36,835 bases of DNA. Origin: Betaproteobacteria bacterium. GTDB taxonomy: Bacteria > Pseudomonadota > Gammaproteobacteria > Burkholderiales > Rhodocyclaceae. The DNA is taken from the NCBI GenBank assembly GCA_016208415.1, contig JACQYB010000065.1, positions 1-36,835 of the forward strand. Direction: 5' to 3'. The notes under the pieces are model-generated. The model did no database searches. It was not told where the DNA came from and worked only from the letters and a program-made list of their open reading frames with translations. The translations under genes and the position numbers were made by a program. Each line of letters starts with the position of its first letter. The stretch's first letter is position 1. Of the stretch, positions 16,690 through 29,601 are shown piece by piece.

Positions 16690-17400
16690 ATGGGCAAGTG
16701 CCTGCAGGACAAGGTGGTGGCCGTGACCGGCGCCTTCGGCAACCTCGGCATGGCGGTGGCGCAGGCCGCGGCGGCGCGCGGCGCTCAGGTGGCGCTCGTC
16801 GTTCGCGCGCCGGCGGCCGGGGCGCCGCGGCTGCCCGCCGCCCTCGCCGGCGCGCTGGTGCTGGGCGGCGTGGATCTCGCCGTGTTCGATTCGGCCCGGG
16901 CGGCGATGGAAGCGGTGGCCAGCCGGTTCGGCGGACTGGACGCGCTGGTGAATGTGGCCGGCGGCTTCCGCTGGGAGACGCTGGAAGGCGGCGACCTGGC
17001 GACCTGGGACTTCCTCTACCACATGAACCTGAGAACGGCGGCCACGGCCTCCAAGGCGGCGCTGCCCCACCTGCTGTCACGCGGGGCGGGGCGCATCGTC
17101 AACATCGGCGCCGGGTCGGCCGTGCGGGCGCAAGCGGGGATGGGCGCCTACGCGGCGTCCAAGGCCGGCGTGGCGCGCCTGACCGAGGCGCTGTCGGAGG
17201 AAGTGAAGGACCGGGGGATCACGGTCAATGCGGTGCTGCCGAGCATCATCGACACGCCGCAGAACCGCGTCGACATGCCGGACGCCGACTTCTCCCGCTG
17301 GGTCCCGCCCGAAGCCATCGCCGACGTGATCATGTTCCTGCTGTCGGAGCGGGCGCGGGCCGTCACCGGCGCCCTGATCCCCGTGTGCGGCCGGTCCTGA
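16690..17400 (+). CDS. short-chain dehydrogenase/reductase (SDR) family protein
   Basis: A 236-residue classical SDR. VTGAFGNLGMAVA is the glycine-rich NAD(P)-binding motif (a variant of TGxxxGxG), LVNVAGG replaces the NNAG motif, IVNIGAGSA carries the catalytic-Ser region, and YAASK (YxxxK) contains the catalytic Tyr and Lys. AVLPSIIDTPQNR is typical of the substrate-loop start. In the IVNIGAGSAVRAQ segment the usual IVNISS is altered, with the Ser shifted two residues. It has a good site (GGAAGGAAACGAACC) before the ATG. It is a stand-alone gene converging on the hybrid kinase; a REP palindrome lies between the two stops. Substrate unknown. Confidence 0.9.
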   Translation: MGKCLQDKVVAVTGAFGNLGMAVAQAAAARGAQVALVVRAPAAGAPRLPAALAGALVLGGVDLAVFDSARAAMEAVASRFGGLDALVNVAGGFRWETLEGGDLATWDFLYHMNLRTAATASKAALPHLLSRGAGRIVNIGAGSAVRAQAGMGAYAASKAGVARLTEALSEEVKDRGITVNAVLPSIIDTPQNRVDMPDADFSRWVPPEAIADVIMFLLSERARAVTGALIPVCGRS

Positions 17401-17459
17401 GCGGCGCCGTCCGCGATCAACATCCAAGCGCCGCCGTGCGCGCATCCGCGAGCAGCCCC

Positions 17460-17517
17460 GTGGGAGCGGGCTTGCCCGCGAGGCGGCGGCTGAAATCGCG
17501 GGCAAGCCCGCTCCCAC
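17460..17517. repeat. REP-type palindrome pair (BIME-like)
   Basis: Two perfect 22-base arms, 17460-17481 (GTGGGAGCGGGCTTGCCCGC plus GA) and its inverse 17496-17517, with a 14-base loop. It lies between the convergent stops of the SDR gene and the hybrid kinase and could terminate transcription from both sides. The same arms recur at 29329-29387, 32071-32129 and 36599-36622. Confidence 0.85.
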
Positions 17518-17532
17518 AGCGGGGCGCGTGCT

Positions 17533-20361
<2,829 letters not shown>

Positions 20362-20386
20362 CGGCTTTCCTGCCGCCTTTCCTCGG

Positions 20387-23248
<2,862 letters not shown>

Positions 23249-23437
23249 GACGATACTCGAGCCTCCCGATACGCGGCGGAATATCCCGTTGACGGCAGCC
23301 TGGGGGCGAAACCTGAGTGCGCCGGGGCAAGAACGAAACGCCACCGCCCGGGCGCGGAAAGGGCGCGATTTCCGCTGCGGGGCCGCAGGATTCGCCGCAG
23401 GCTTGCCCTGGATCAACGCTGGATGGGGCGGTCCCGC

Positions 23438-23446
23438 TGCTATAAT
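23438..23446 (+). promoter_or_regulatory. extended -10 promoter for hemA
   Basis: TGCTATAAT is a perfect TGnTATAAT extended -10 element about 33 bases before the hemA ATG. The upstream DNA has no good -35 hexamer, as is common for extended -10 promoters. Transcription would start near 23453, leaving a leader of about 25 bases. Confidence 0.55.
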
Positions 23447-23478
23447 TTTCAACCACTTGAAATGCCCGCGCCGCCCGC

Positions 23479-24732
23479 ATGCAACTCTTCGCCCTGGGAA
23501 TCAACCATCACACCGCGCCGCTGGCGGTGCGGGAGCAGGTGGCTTTCCCGGCGGACGGGTTGCCCCAGGCGCTCAATGACCTGATCTCCGCCAAGCCGGT
23601 GCGCGAGGCGGCCATCCTCTCCACGTGCAACCGCACGGAGCTGTACTGCGCCACCGAGGCGCCCCAGCAGGCCGCCGACTGGCTGGCCGAATACCACCGC
23701 CTGCCGCCCCACAACATCGCGCCCTTCCTCTACACCCTGCCCCAGGGCGATGCGGTGCGGCACATGTTCCGGGTGGCCAGCGGACTCGATTCCATGGTGC
23801 TGGGCGAGCCGCAGATCCTCGGCCAGATGAAGCAGGCGGCGCGCACCGCCGAAGAGGCGGGCACTCTGGGCGCGCTGCTCAACAAGCTGTTCCAGCGCAC
23901 CTTCGCCGTGGCCAAGGAGGTGCGCTCCACCACCGCCATCGGTGCCAACATCGTCTCCATGGCGGCGGCGGCGGTGCGCCTGTCGGAGCGCATCTTCGAA
24001 AGCGTGGCCGAGCAGCGCGTGCTGTTCATCGGCGCCGGCGAGATGATCGAGCTGTGCGCCGCCCACTTCGCCGGCCACAAGCCGCGCCGCCTCACCATCG
24101 CCAACCGCACCGCCGAGCGCGGCCAGGGCCTGGCGGAGCGCTTCGGTGGCGACGCCATCCGCCTTGACGTCGTGGGCGACTGTCTCCACGTCTACGACGT
24201 CGTGGTGTCCTGTACCGCCAGCCCGGTGCCCGTGCTCGGCCTGGGCACGGTGGAGCGGGCGCTCAAGGCGCGCCGCCACCGTCCCATGGTGATGGTGGAC
24301 CTGGCCCTGCCGCGGGACATCGAAGCCGAGGTGGGCGAGCTGGACGACGTCTTCCTCTACACCCTGGACGACCTGGCGGAGATCGTGGATTCCGGCGTCG
24401 AGGCCCGCCAGGCGGCGGTGGTGGAAGCCGAGGCCATCATCGATTCGCGCGTCAGCCACTTCCTGCACTGGGTGCAGGCCCGCGACAGCGTGCCCACCAT
24501 CCGCGCGCTGCGCGACCAGGCCGAGCGCACCCGCCGTCACGAGGTGGAGCGCGCGCTGCGCCTGCTGGGCAAGGGCGAAGACCCGCGCCGCGTGCTGGAG
24601 GCGCTGTCCCACGGCCTCACCAACAAGCTCATGCACGGCCCCACCCACGCGCTGAACCAGTCCGAGGACGCCGACCGCGACGCCCTTTCCCGGCTGGTGG
24701 CGCGCATCTTTCATCTGCATCCGGAAGACTGA
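23479..24732 (+). CDS. hemA: glutamyl-tRNA reductase
   Basis: A 417-residue HemA, which reduces glutamyl-tRNA to glutamate-1-semialdehyde with NADPH, the first step of C5 tetrapyrrole synthesis. [14 protein letters not shown] opens the catalytic domain, [10 protein letters not shown] carries the active-site cysteine (about residue 53), [17 protein letters not shown] and [13 protein letters not shown] are family signatures, and [10 protein letters not shown] is the NADPH site, followed by NRTAERGQ and PRDIE. A C-terminal dimerisation domain ([15 protein letters not shown]) ends the protein. Length is normal. The stop codon overlaps the first unit of a 25-base tandem array. No prfA follows, unlike many proteobacteria. 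Haem made here would supply the two neighbouring kinases. Confidence 0.97.
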   Translation: MQLFALGINHHTAPLAVREQVAFPADGLPQALNDLISAKPVREAAILSTCNRTELYCATEAPQQAADWLAEYHRLPPHNIAPFLYTLPQGDAVRHMFRVASGLDSMVLGEPQILGQMKQAARTAEEAGTLGALLNKLFQRTFAVAKEVRSTTAIGANIVSMAAAAVRLSERIFESVAEQRVLFIGAGEMIELCAAHFAGHKPRRLTIANRTAERGQGLAERFGGDAIRLDVVGDCLHVYDVVVSCTASPVPVLGLGTVERALKARRHRPMVMVDLALPRDIEAEVGELDDVFLYTLDDLAEIVDSGVEARQAAVVEAEAIIDSRVSHFLHWVQARDSVPTIRALRDQAERTRRHEVERALRLLGKGEDPRRVLEALSHGLTNKLMHGPTHALNQSEDADRDALSRLVARIFHLHPED

Positions 24733-24904
24733 GCGGTTGGTCCGCGATTCGACCGGGCGGCGGCGTCCGCGAATTGGCCGAGCGGCCGGGGTTGCGTTTC
24801 CGCTGAGCGGCGGCGTCCGCGTTTCCGCTGAGCGGCGGCGTCCGCGTTCCCACTGAGCGGCGGCGTCCGCGTTTCCACTGAGCGGCGGCGTCCGCGTTTC
24901 CACT
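24731..24904 (+). repeat. 25-base tandem repeat array, seven units
   Basis: Unit GAGCGGCGGCGTCCGCGTTT plus CCACT. Four nearly identical copies (24805-24829, 24830-24854, 24855-24879, 24880-24904) follow three diverged ones (24731-24754, 24755-24779, 24780-24804). There are no spacers, so it is not a CRISPR. The degeneracy gradient suggests growth at the end far from hemA. Each unit has a small internal palindrome-like GCGGCGGCGTCCGC core. Confidence 0.88.
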
Positions 24905-24942
24905 GACTACCCGAGGCGGGTGCTCTGCGCCGGCGCCAAAGG

Positions 24943-25713
24943 TCAGCACCCTCCCGCCCGGCACACCAGCAGCCCGACGATTTCCTTGAACGCGCGCCCG
25001 CTGCCTTCCAGCGCCCGTCCGTCCGGCAGCCAGCGCAGCACGTGGTCGGGGGTGGGGATGACCTCATAGTCCGTCGGCGCCGGCGTGACCCGGAAGCCGG
25101 CGTGCTCGAAGTGCCAGATGGCGCGCGGCATGTGCCAGGCCGAGGTCACCAGCAGGATGTGGCGGGCGTTGCGCGCGGTGGCCAGCTCGCGGCTGTAGCG
25201 GGCGTTCTCCGCCGTGGTGCGGCTGCGCCCTTCCACCACGATGGCATCGGCCGGAACGCCCAGGTCGACCAGCAATTGGGCCATGGCCGCCGCCTCGGGG
25301 GCGATGGGCGGGCCCCAGTCGCCATTGCCGCCGCTGGTCAGGATGAACGGCGCCTTGCCGGCGCGGAAAAGCCGGGCGGCATGCCAGGCGCGGTCCGCCG
25401 CAGGGCCCAGGTCGGCAAATTCGCGCAGCGGCGGCGAGGCCGCCTCCATGGCGCCGCCGAGCACGACGATGGCGTCGGCCCTGGGCAGGCGGGCCACGGG
25501 GGTGCCTGCAACCACCTTCTCGATCCTGCCCCGCAGCCAGTCGCTGGCCACCGGCGCGGACCAAACCCACAGCCAGGCCACCGCCAGCACGCCGAACAGC
25601 CAGGCCGCGCCTCGCCGGCGCCGCAGCGCGAACAGGGCGCACAGCGCCAGCAGGGCGATGCTGGCGCCCAGCGGCATCAGGAACATCGTCAGGATTTTCT
25701 GGATGAGCAGCAT
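24943..25713 (-). CDS. YdcF/ElyC/SanA family membrane protein
   Basis: A 256-residue protein with two N-terminal hydrophobic segments (about 5-27 and 35-55) followed by a DUF218 domain: AIVVLGGAMEA, RLFRAGKAPFILTSGGNG, LGVPADAIVVEGRSRTTAENA and ILLVTSAWHMPRA. These motifs match ElyC/YdcF, inner-membrane proteins linked to envelope and peptidoglycan or lipid-carrier metabolism. It begins 14 bases after the heparinase-like gene and is probably co-transcribed with it. The biochemical reaction of the family is not firmly established. Confidence 0.88.
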   Translation of the reverse strand: MLLIQKILTMFLMPLGASIALLALCALFALRRRRGAAWLFGVLAVAWLWVWSAPVASDWLRGRIEKVVAGTPVARLPRADAIVVLGGAMEAASPPLREFADLGPAADRAWHAARLFRAGKAPFILTSGGNGDWGPPIAPEAAAMAQLLVDLGVPADAIVVEGRSRTTAENARYSRELATARNARHILLVTSAWHMPRAIWHFEHAGFRVTPAPTDYEVIPTPDHVLRWLPDGRALEGSGRAFKEIVGLLVCRAGGC

Positions 25714-25727
25714 GTCGCGCCCGGCCG

Positions 25728-27422
25728 TCAGCGCCACGAAAACTCGATACTCGCATGGGGACCGTCGAAGCGCACCTCGATGCACTGGCAGGGGACCGAG
25801 CGGCCGAACTCCGGATGCCAGGTGGAGGCCACCACCCGCGCCGTGCCCTTCCACACGCACCAGCGCACAAGGCGCCCGTCGGCGAGGCGCAGCATGCCCT
25901 GGGGGCCGTCGCCGGATGCGGCCACGGCGGGGTGGAGGTGATAGCGCGCCAGCGCTTCCCCGCGAATGCGCCCCTCGACGGTGTCGTTGACCCGAAGGTA
26001 GTCGTCGGTCAGGCGCCACTGACGGCGATGGACGGGGCGTCCCCGCAGTCGGCGGTAGCCGTCGTGGGCGCAGGCCACTTCCACGGCCGCGCCGAGATGG
26101 CGCACCTGCAATCCGAACGGCCGGGCGCGGCGCGCCACGCGAAAGCTCTCCCACACCTCGCTGGAATCCGCGCCACCCACCTCGACCGTGCTGTGGGCCG
26201 CCGTGCCCCGCTGGCGCTGGCGATCGGGGCCGCTGCCGTAGCACGACGTGCCGGTGTTCACCACCACCCGCTGGCCGAACAGGGAAAGCTCGAACGACAG
26301 CGTGTCGGCATGGGCGTGGCCGGGCAGGTAGTCCGGCCCCACGGGCGCCACGTCCAGCAGGGCCACCGCGGGGTGGCGTTCCAGCCGCAGGTAGCCGGAG
26401 TGCCTGAAGTGCGTGACGGGTGTGGGGCCCGTTCCCGCGAACGGCGCGATGCCCAGCCGCTCGGCATAGGACAGGAGTTGCGCGTGCTCCGGCGCAATGC
26501 CGAAGGCGGCGTCGTTGAAGAAGGCGATGCCGCCGTCGGGGTGCACCATGGCGCCCAGCCAGTGCAGCATGCGCGCAGCGGTGTCGCGCCACTGTGCCAC
26601 CGTGTCGGCCGGCAGGCGGCCCGGCCAGGCTCCGGCGGCATTGACGAGATCGAGCAGGTCCCCGAGGATGATGGCGTGGTACATGGGGCTGAGTTCGAAG
26701 TGGCCGCCGTCGCGAAGGATCTGCTCCGCCACCTGCCGCCGCAGGATCCGCAGCCCCCTGGCGAGCCATGCACCCGCGTCCTCGCCTTCGAAGAACAGCC
26801 CGGCGAACACCAGCGCCTTGGCATTGGCGAACAGGTGGTTGCCCAGCAGGTGCCACTCGATGTGCCGCCGCAGCCAGCGCGCCTGCACGGCGAGGCTGTG
26901 CTCCCAGGCGGACTCCAGGGGATTGCCCGCCAGCGCCCACTTCACCCAGTTCACGATGCGCAGCGAGGTGGGGTAGGGCTCCCAGCCGTTGCCGTGCCCC
27001 ACCGGGTTCTCGGCCACCCAGCGTGCCATCAGCAGTGCATGCCAGGTGCGCCGCTCCTCCGAGCCCACCGCATTGAGGTCGTCGAAATAGTGGGCGTTGT
27101 AGAGCCACAGCTTGTCCCAGTCCGGGCGGTTCCAGTCCGCCGGCGAGGTCAGCGCGCGGGTTTCATTGAGGAAGGTGAAGCTCGCCGGTCCCCACTGGCT
27201 GGCGGGGCGCCGCGGCGGCGCCATCCAGCGGCCGGCGTGGGCGCACGCCGCAGGCAGCGGCCGCACCACGCTGGCCTGCGGGCGATAGAGCCGCGACCGC
27301 AGGCGCGCGTGGAACTGGACGGGCCTCAGGTGACGCAGCGTGTGGTAGTAAAGGCTTGCCTGCTTGAGCAACTCGGGTCCTGTCACAAGGGCGGCCGCAA
27401 CTCCGGCCGTTTTGCCCGGCAT
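25728..27422 (-). CDS. heparinase II/III family protein
   Basis: A 564-residue protein resembling polysaccharide lyases of the heparinase II/III group. The N-terminal half is an alpha-helical toroid (WLYNAHYFDDLNA, NPVGHGNGWEPYPTSLRIVNWVKWAL, LLGNHLFANAKALVFAG; blocks GWEPYPTSLR and GNHLFAN are typical). The C-terminal beta-rich domain has YLPGHAHADTLSFEL with the family His residues and YGSGPDRQRQRGTAAHSTVEV. No signal peptide is evident, as in members found in exopolysaccharide or capsule loci. The partner ElyC-like gene supports an envelope role. The ATG lies within a GC-rich upstream stretch without a clear ribosome site, so the start is provisional. Confidence 0.87.
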   Translation of the reverse strand: MPGKTAGVAAALVTGPELLKQASLYYHTLRHLRPVQFHARLRSRLYRPQASVVRPLPAACAHAGRWMAPPRRPASQWGPASFTFLNETRALTSPADWNRPDWDKLWLYNAHYFDDLNAVGSEERRTWHALLMARWVAENPVGHGNGWEPYPTSLRIVNWVKWALAGNPLESAWEHSLAVQARWLRRHIEWHLLGNHLFANAKALVFAGLFFEGEDAGAWLARGLRILRRQVAEQILRDGGHFELSPMYHAIILGDLLDLVNAAGAWPGRLPADTVAQWRDTAARMLHWLGAMVHPDGGIAFFNDAAFGIAPEHAQLLSYAERLGIAPFAGTGPTPVTHFRHSGYLRLERHPAVALLDVAPVGPDYLPGHAHADTLSFELSLFGQRVVVNTGTSCYGSGPDRQRQRGTAAHSTVEVGGADSSEVWESFRVARRARPFGLQVRHLGAAVEVACAHDGYRRLRGRPVHRRQWRLTDDYLRVNDTVEGRIRGEALARYHLHPAVAASGDGPQGMLRLADGRLVRWCVWKGTARVVASTWHPEFGRSVPCQCIEVRFDGPHASIEFSWR

Positions 27423-27983
27423 TCACGCCTCCGGTGTCGGCAGGCGCTCGAACCGTGTCCGGGCCCCGCCTCCGGCCGCGACTTCCGCAGCGGGATCGTC
27501 TGCGGAAAAGGGCGTGCAGGCCGGGGGGTGAGTGGGCTGATAGTCTGCAAGGCGCCATTTCAACCCATGGCAGGATTGCGCGCAAGAACTTATTGGGATG
27601 AGGCGAGGCAGGCCGCGCTGTCTGGAACCGGGCGGCCGTTGGCGCGGATGGCTTTCTGCTGGCGGCGATCTCGTTCCAGATCAGGGCGTCGACGGCGCTG
27701 TTGCCGCAGGTCATGGCGAGCCTTTCGTGCATCGGGGAAGCGGCTGGCATACGCCCCCGCGGCTCACGGCGTGAGCCTGCCTCAAAGGCCCACCGCCAGG
27801 ACTCTTGGCGCGAATGCGCAAATCGATCACAGGCAAGCCCGCCGCACCGTACGCACGCTCAGTCCGACCGCCAACGTGTCCAACCGCCAACGTGTCCAAC
27901 CGCCAACGTGTCCAACCGCCAACGCCGCTGCTTCAGTGCTCCGTCACCGCCGGCCGGGCCGCCAGCCGCGGGGCCATGGCCCG
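27423..27983. other. 561-base interval without a supported gene
   Basis: No open frame here has recognisable motifs. It contains a short 16-base tandem repeat (27867-27924) and leads into the hepT remnant. The promoter of the heparinase-like operon should lie in its left part. Given the many remnants nearby, some of it may be decayed coding DNA. Confidence 0.45.
27867..27924 (+). repeat. 16-base tandem repeat
   Basis: ACCGCCAACGTGTCCA occurs three times in perfect tandem (27867-27882, 27883-27898, 27899-27914) followed by the first ten bases of a fourth. Non-coding; possibly slippage-generated. Unrelated in sequence to the array behind hemA. Confidence 0.85.
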
Positions 27984-28130
27984 TCACCTCGCTTGTTCCC
28001 TGAGGGCCCTGAGTTGCGCCAACAGTGCGGGGATGTCGTCTACCACGATGCTCGACAACGTCTCGTTGTCGATGCCGAGGTAGCCGTGGATCAGCCGGTT
28101 GCGGGTGGCGATGATCAACCTCCACGGAAT
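27984..28130 (-). pseudogene. hepT: HepT-like (DUF86) HEPN toxin, C-terminal fragment
   Basis: Minus-strand reading from 28130 gives IPWRLIIATRNRLIHGYLGI then DNETLSSIVVDDIPALLAQL and a stop at 27984. RNRLIHGY contains the Rx4HxY catalytic motif of HepT toxins. About the first 60% of the protein is absent; the fragment continues directly from the truncated mntA-like gene in a different frame. It is not expected to be expressed as a toxin. Confidence 0.75.
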
Positions 28131-28330
28131 TTGTAGAGGTAGAACAGGGCGCCGAAGTAGCGTTCTGACGTTGCCGGACCGTCGAAGGCAACCAGAATGT
28201 CTACATCACTGCCGCTGCCCGCCGCATCCCGGGCCGTGGAGCCAAACAGGGCAAGTTCGGTGACACCGTAGCGGGCGGCCAATGTCGGCTTGCTGCGCGC
28301 AAGCAACTCAATGGCGTGAGATCGTTTCAT
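28115..28330 (-). pseudogene. mntA: MntA-like nucleotidyltransferase antitoxin, truncated
   Basis: A 71-residue reading frame with MKRSHAIELLARSKPTLAAR, LALFGSTARDAAGSGSDVDI and SERYFGALFYL, the N-terminal two-thirds of an MntA antitoxin including its GSTARD...SDVD catalytic motif. After FYL the sequence departs from the family (YKFRGG, stop). Normal proteins continue about 30 residues. The catalytic core is present, but the partner HepT is cut too, so the pair is a deletion scar. Confidence 0.72.
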
Positions 28331-28493
28331 GTCGCTCTCCGCAATTTTCTCGCCCTCCGCCATTCCGGGAGAAAAAGCCGCAGGCAAGGGGCACCACCGA
28401 TGCTACGCCAAACGCCTTCGGCCCAAGACGCCTTACGTGGTAGCCCGCTGTCTGCGGTTTCGAAATAACGGGAGGGCGCCCCGTCTCGGTTCG

Positions 28494-29120
28494 CTACCGC
28501 TCCGCCACCGCCAGCCGCGCCGCCAGGCCCAGGAACACCAACGCGGTCACGCGGTTGAGCGCCTTGCGCGCCGTGGCCGAACGGCGCAGCACGCCGCCGA
28601 TATAGCCGGCGAACAGGGCGATGGAACCGAACACCAGCAGCGTGGCGACGATGAAGACGAAACCCAGCCACAGCACCTGCACGCCCACGGCGCCGTATTC
28701 CGGGCGGGTGAATTGCGGCAGGAAGGCGAGGAAGAAGATGGAGACCTTGGGATTGGTGACGTTCATGAAGATGCCGCGGCGGTAGAGCTGCCAGCCCTCG
28801 CCGGCCTCGCGGGCCTGCAGTGGCGGCGCGTCGGTGGGCGCGCGCAGCACCTGCCAGGCGAGATACGCCAGATAGCCGGCGCCCACCAGCTTGAGCGCGG
28901 TGAAGGCCGCGGCCGAGGCGGCGAACAGCGCCGCCAGGCCCAGGGCCACCGCCGCGGTGTGCACCAACAGCCCGGTGCACAGCCCCAGCACCACCAGCAG
29001 GCCGGCGCCGCGTCCGCGCAGCACCGACTGCATCAGCACGAACAGGTTGTCGGGGCCGGGCGAGAGGCCCAGCAGCACGGAGACGCCGAAGAAGGCGAGG
29101 GTGGTTTCCAGTGGTGTCAT
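28494..29120 (-). CDS. LysE/RhtB family amino-acid exporter
   Basis: A 208-residue membrane protein with about six hydrophobic segments. LGLSPGPDNLFVLMQSVLRGRGAGL is the signature of the LysE/RhtB translocator family (its GPD..f motif included), and NVTNPKVSIFFLAFLPQF the conserved central NPK motif. Members export homoserine, threonine or other amino acids, driven by proton motive force. It is a single gene with a normal length and a plausible ATG. The substrate cannot be named. Confidence 0.93.
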   Translation of the reverse strand: MTPLETTLAFFGVSVLLGLSPGPDNLFVLMQSVLRGRGAGLLVVLGLCTGLLVHTAAVALGLAALFAASAAAFTALKLVGAGYLAYLAWQVLRAPTDAPPLQAREAGEGWQLYRRGIFMNVTNPKVSIFFLAFLPQFTRPEYGAVGVQVLWLGFVFIVATLLVFGSIALFAGYIGGVLRRSATARKALNRVTALVFLGLAARLAVAER

Positions 29121-29328
29121 GGTGGCGTCGCCAGGGTGGGGATCATCGGCGGCACCGCTGCGTGCGGGCCCGGCCCGCAGGCATTGTAGCCGCGGCGCCG
29201 GACGGAAGCAGAGCCGGGCTTGCCCGCCGGGCGTGCCCGCTCAAGGCCAGTCCCGCCGGGCGCACCGTCCTGGTGCGCCCCGCACCGCCGCCGTGCCCGG
29301 GCACGGCGTACCCGCCGCTTGCGCATTT

Positions 29329-29387
29329 GTGGGAGCGGGCTTGCCCGCGATATCGGCCGCCGCAATCGCGGGCAAGCCCGCTCCCAC
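29329..29387. repeat. REP-type palindrome pair
   Basis: Arms GTGGGAGCGGGCTTGCCCGC plus GA at 29329-29350 and their exact inverse at 29366-29387 with a 15-base loop. Identical arms to the copy at 17460-17517. Confidence 0.85.
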
Positions 29388-29537
29388 CGGCGCTCCGAAC
29401 CCCCGGCGTCGCCTTGCCAATCCCGGCCACCCCGGCCTTCCGGCTGTACGGGCCGCCACGGCCCGCCACGAACCGCACCTCGGCCGGAGCGTGGCGCAGG
29501 CCACTGGCACATGCCTTGCTGATGTCTGGCAGGACTG

Positions 29538-29563
29538 GTGGGAACGGGCTTGCCCGCTCCTAC
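29538..29563. repeat. single REP hairpin upstream of nirB
   Basis: GTGGGAACGGGCTTGCCCGC plus TCCTAC folds on itself with two mismatches from a perfect palindrome. It is a diverged single REP unit about 40 bases before the nirB start. Confidence 0.6.
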
Positions 29564-29601
29564 CGGGCCGCCCCAAGGGAGGCATCGTTGCGAGGGAAGT
29601 C

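Larger units (their letters stand above)
29121..29601. other. 481-base intergenic region with REP elements
   Basis: No supported gene. It separates divergent lysE-like and nirB genes and contains a full REP pair (29329-29387) and a single REP hairpin (29538-29563). The nirB promoter must be here; I see no convincing sigma-54 or sigma-70 elements in this GC-rich DNA. Confidence 0.5.

Noticed and set aside
24731-24904. Possible CRISPR array behind hemA
   Set aside because: Units are contiguous 25-mers without spacers and there are no cas genes in the window.
27163-27750. Minus-strand open frame upstream of the heparinase-like gene
   Set aside because: Its second half is out-of-frame heparinase coding DNA and its first half has no family features.
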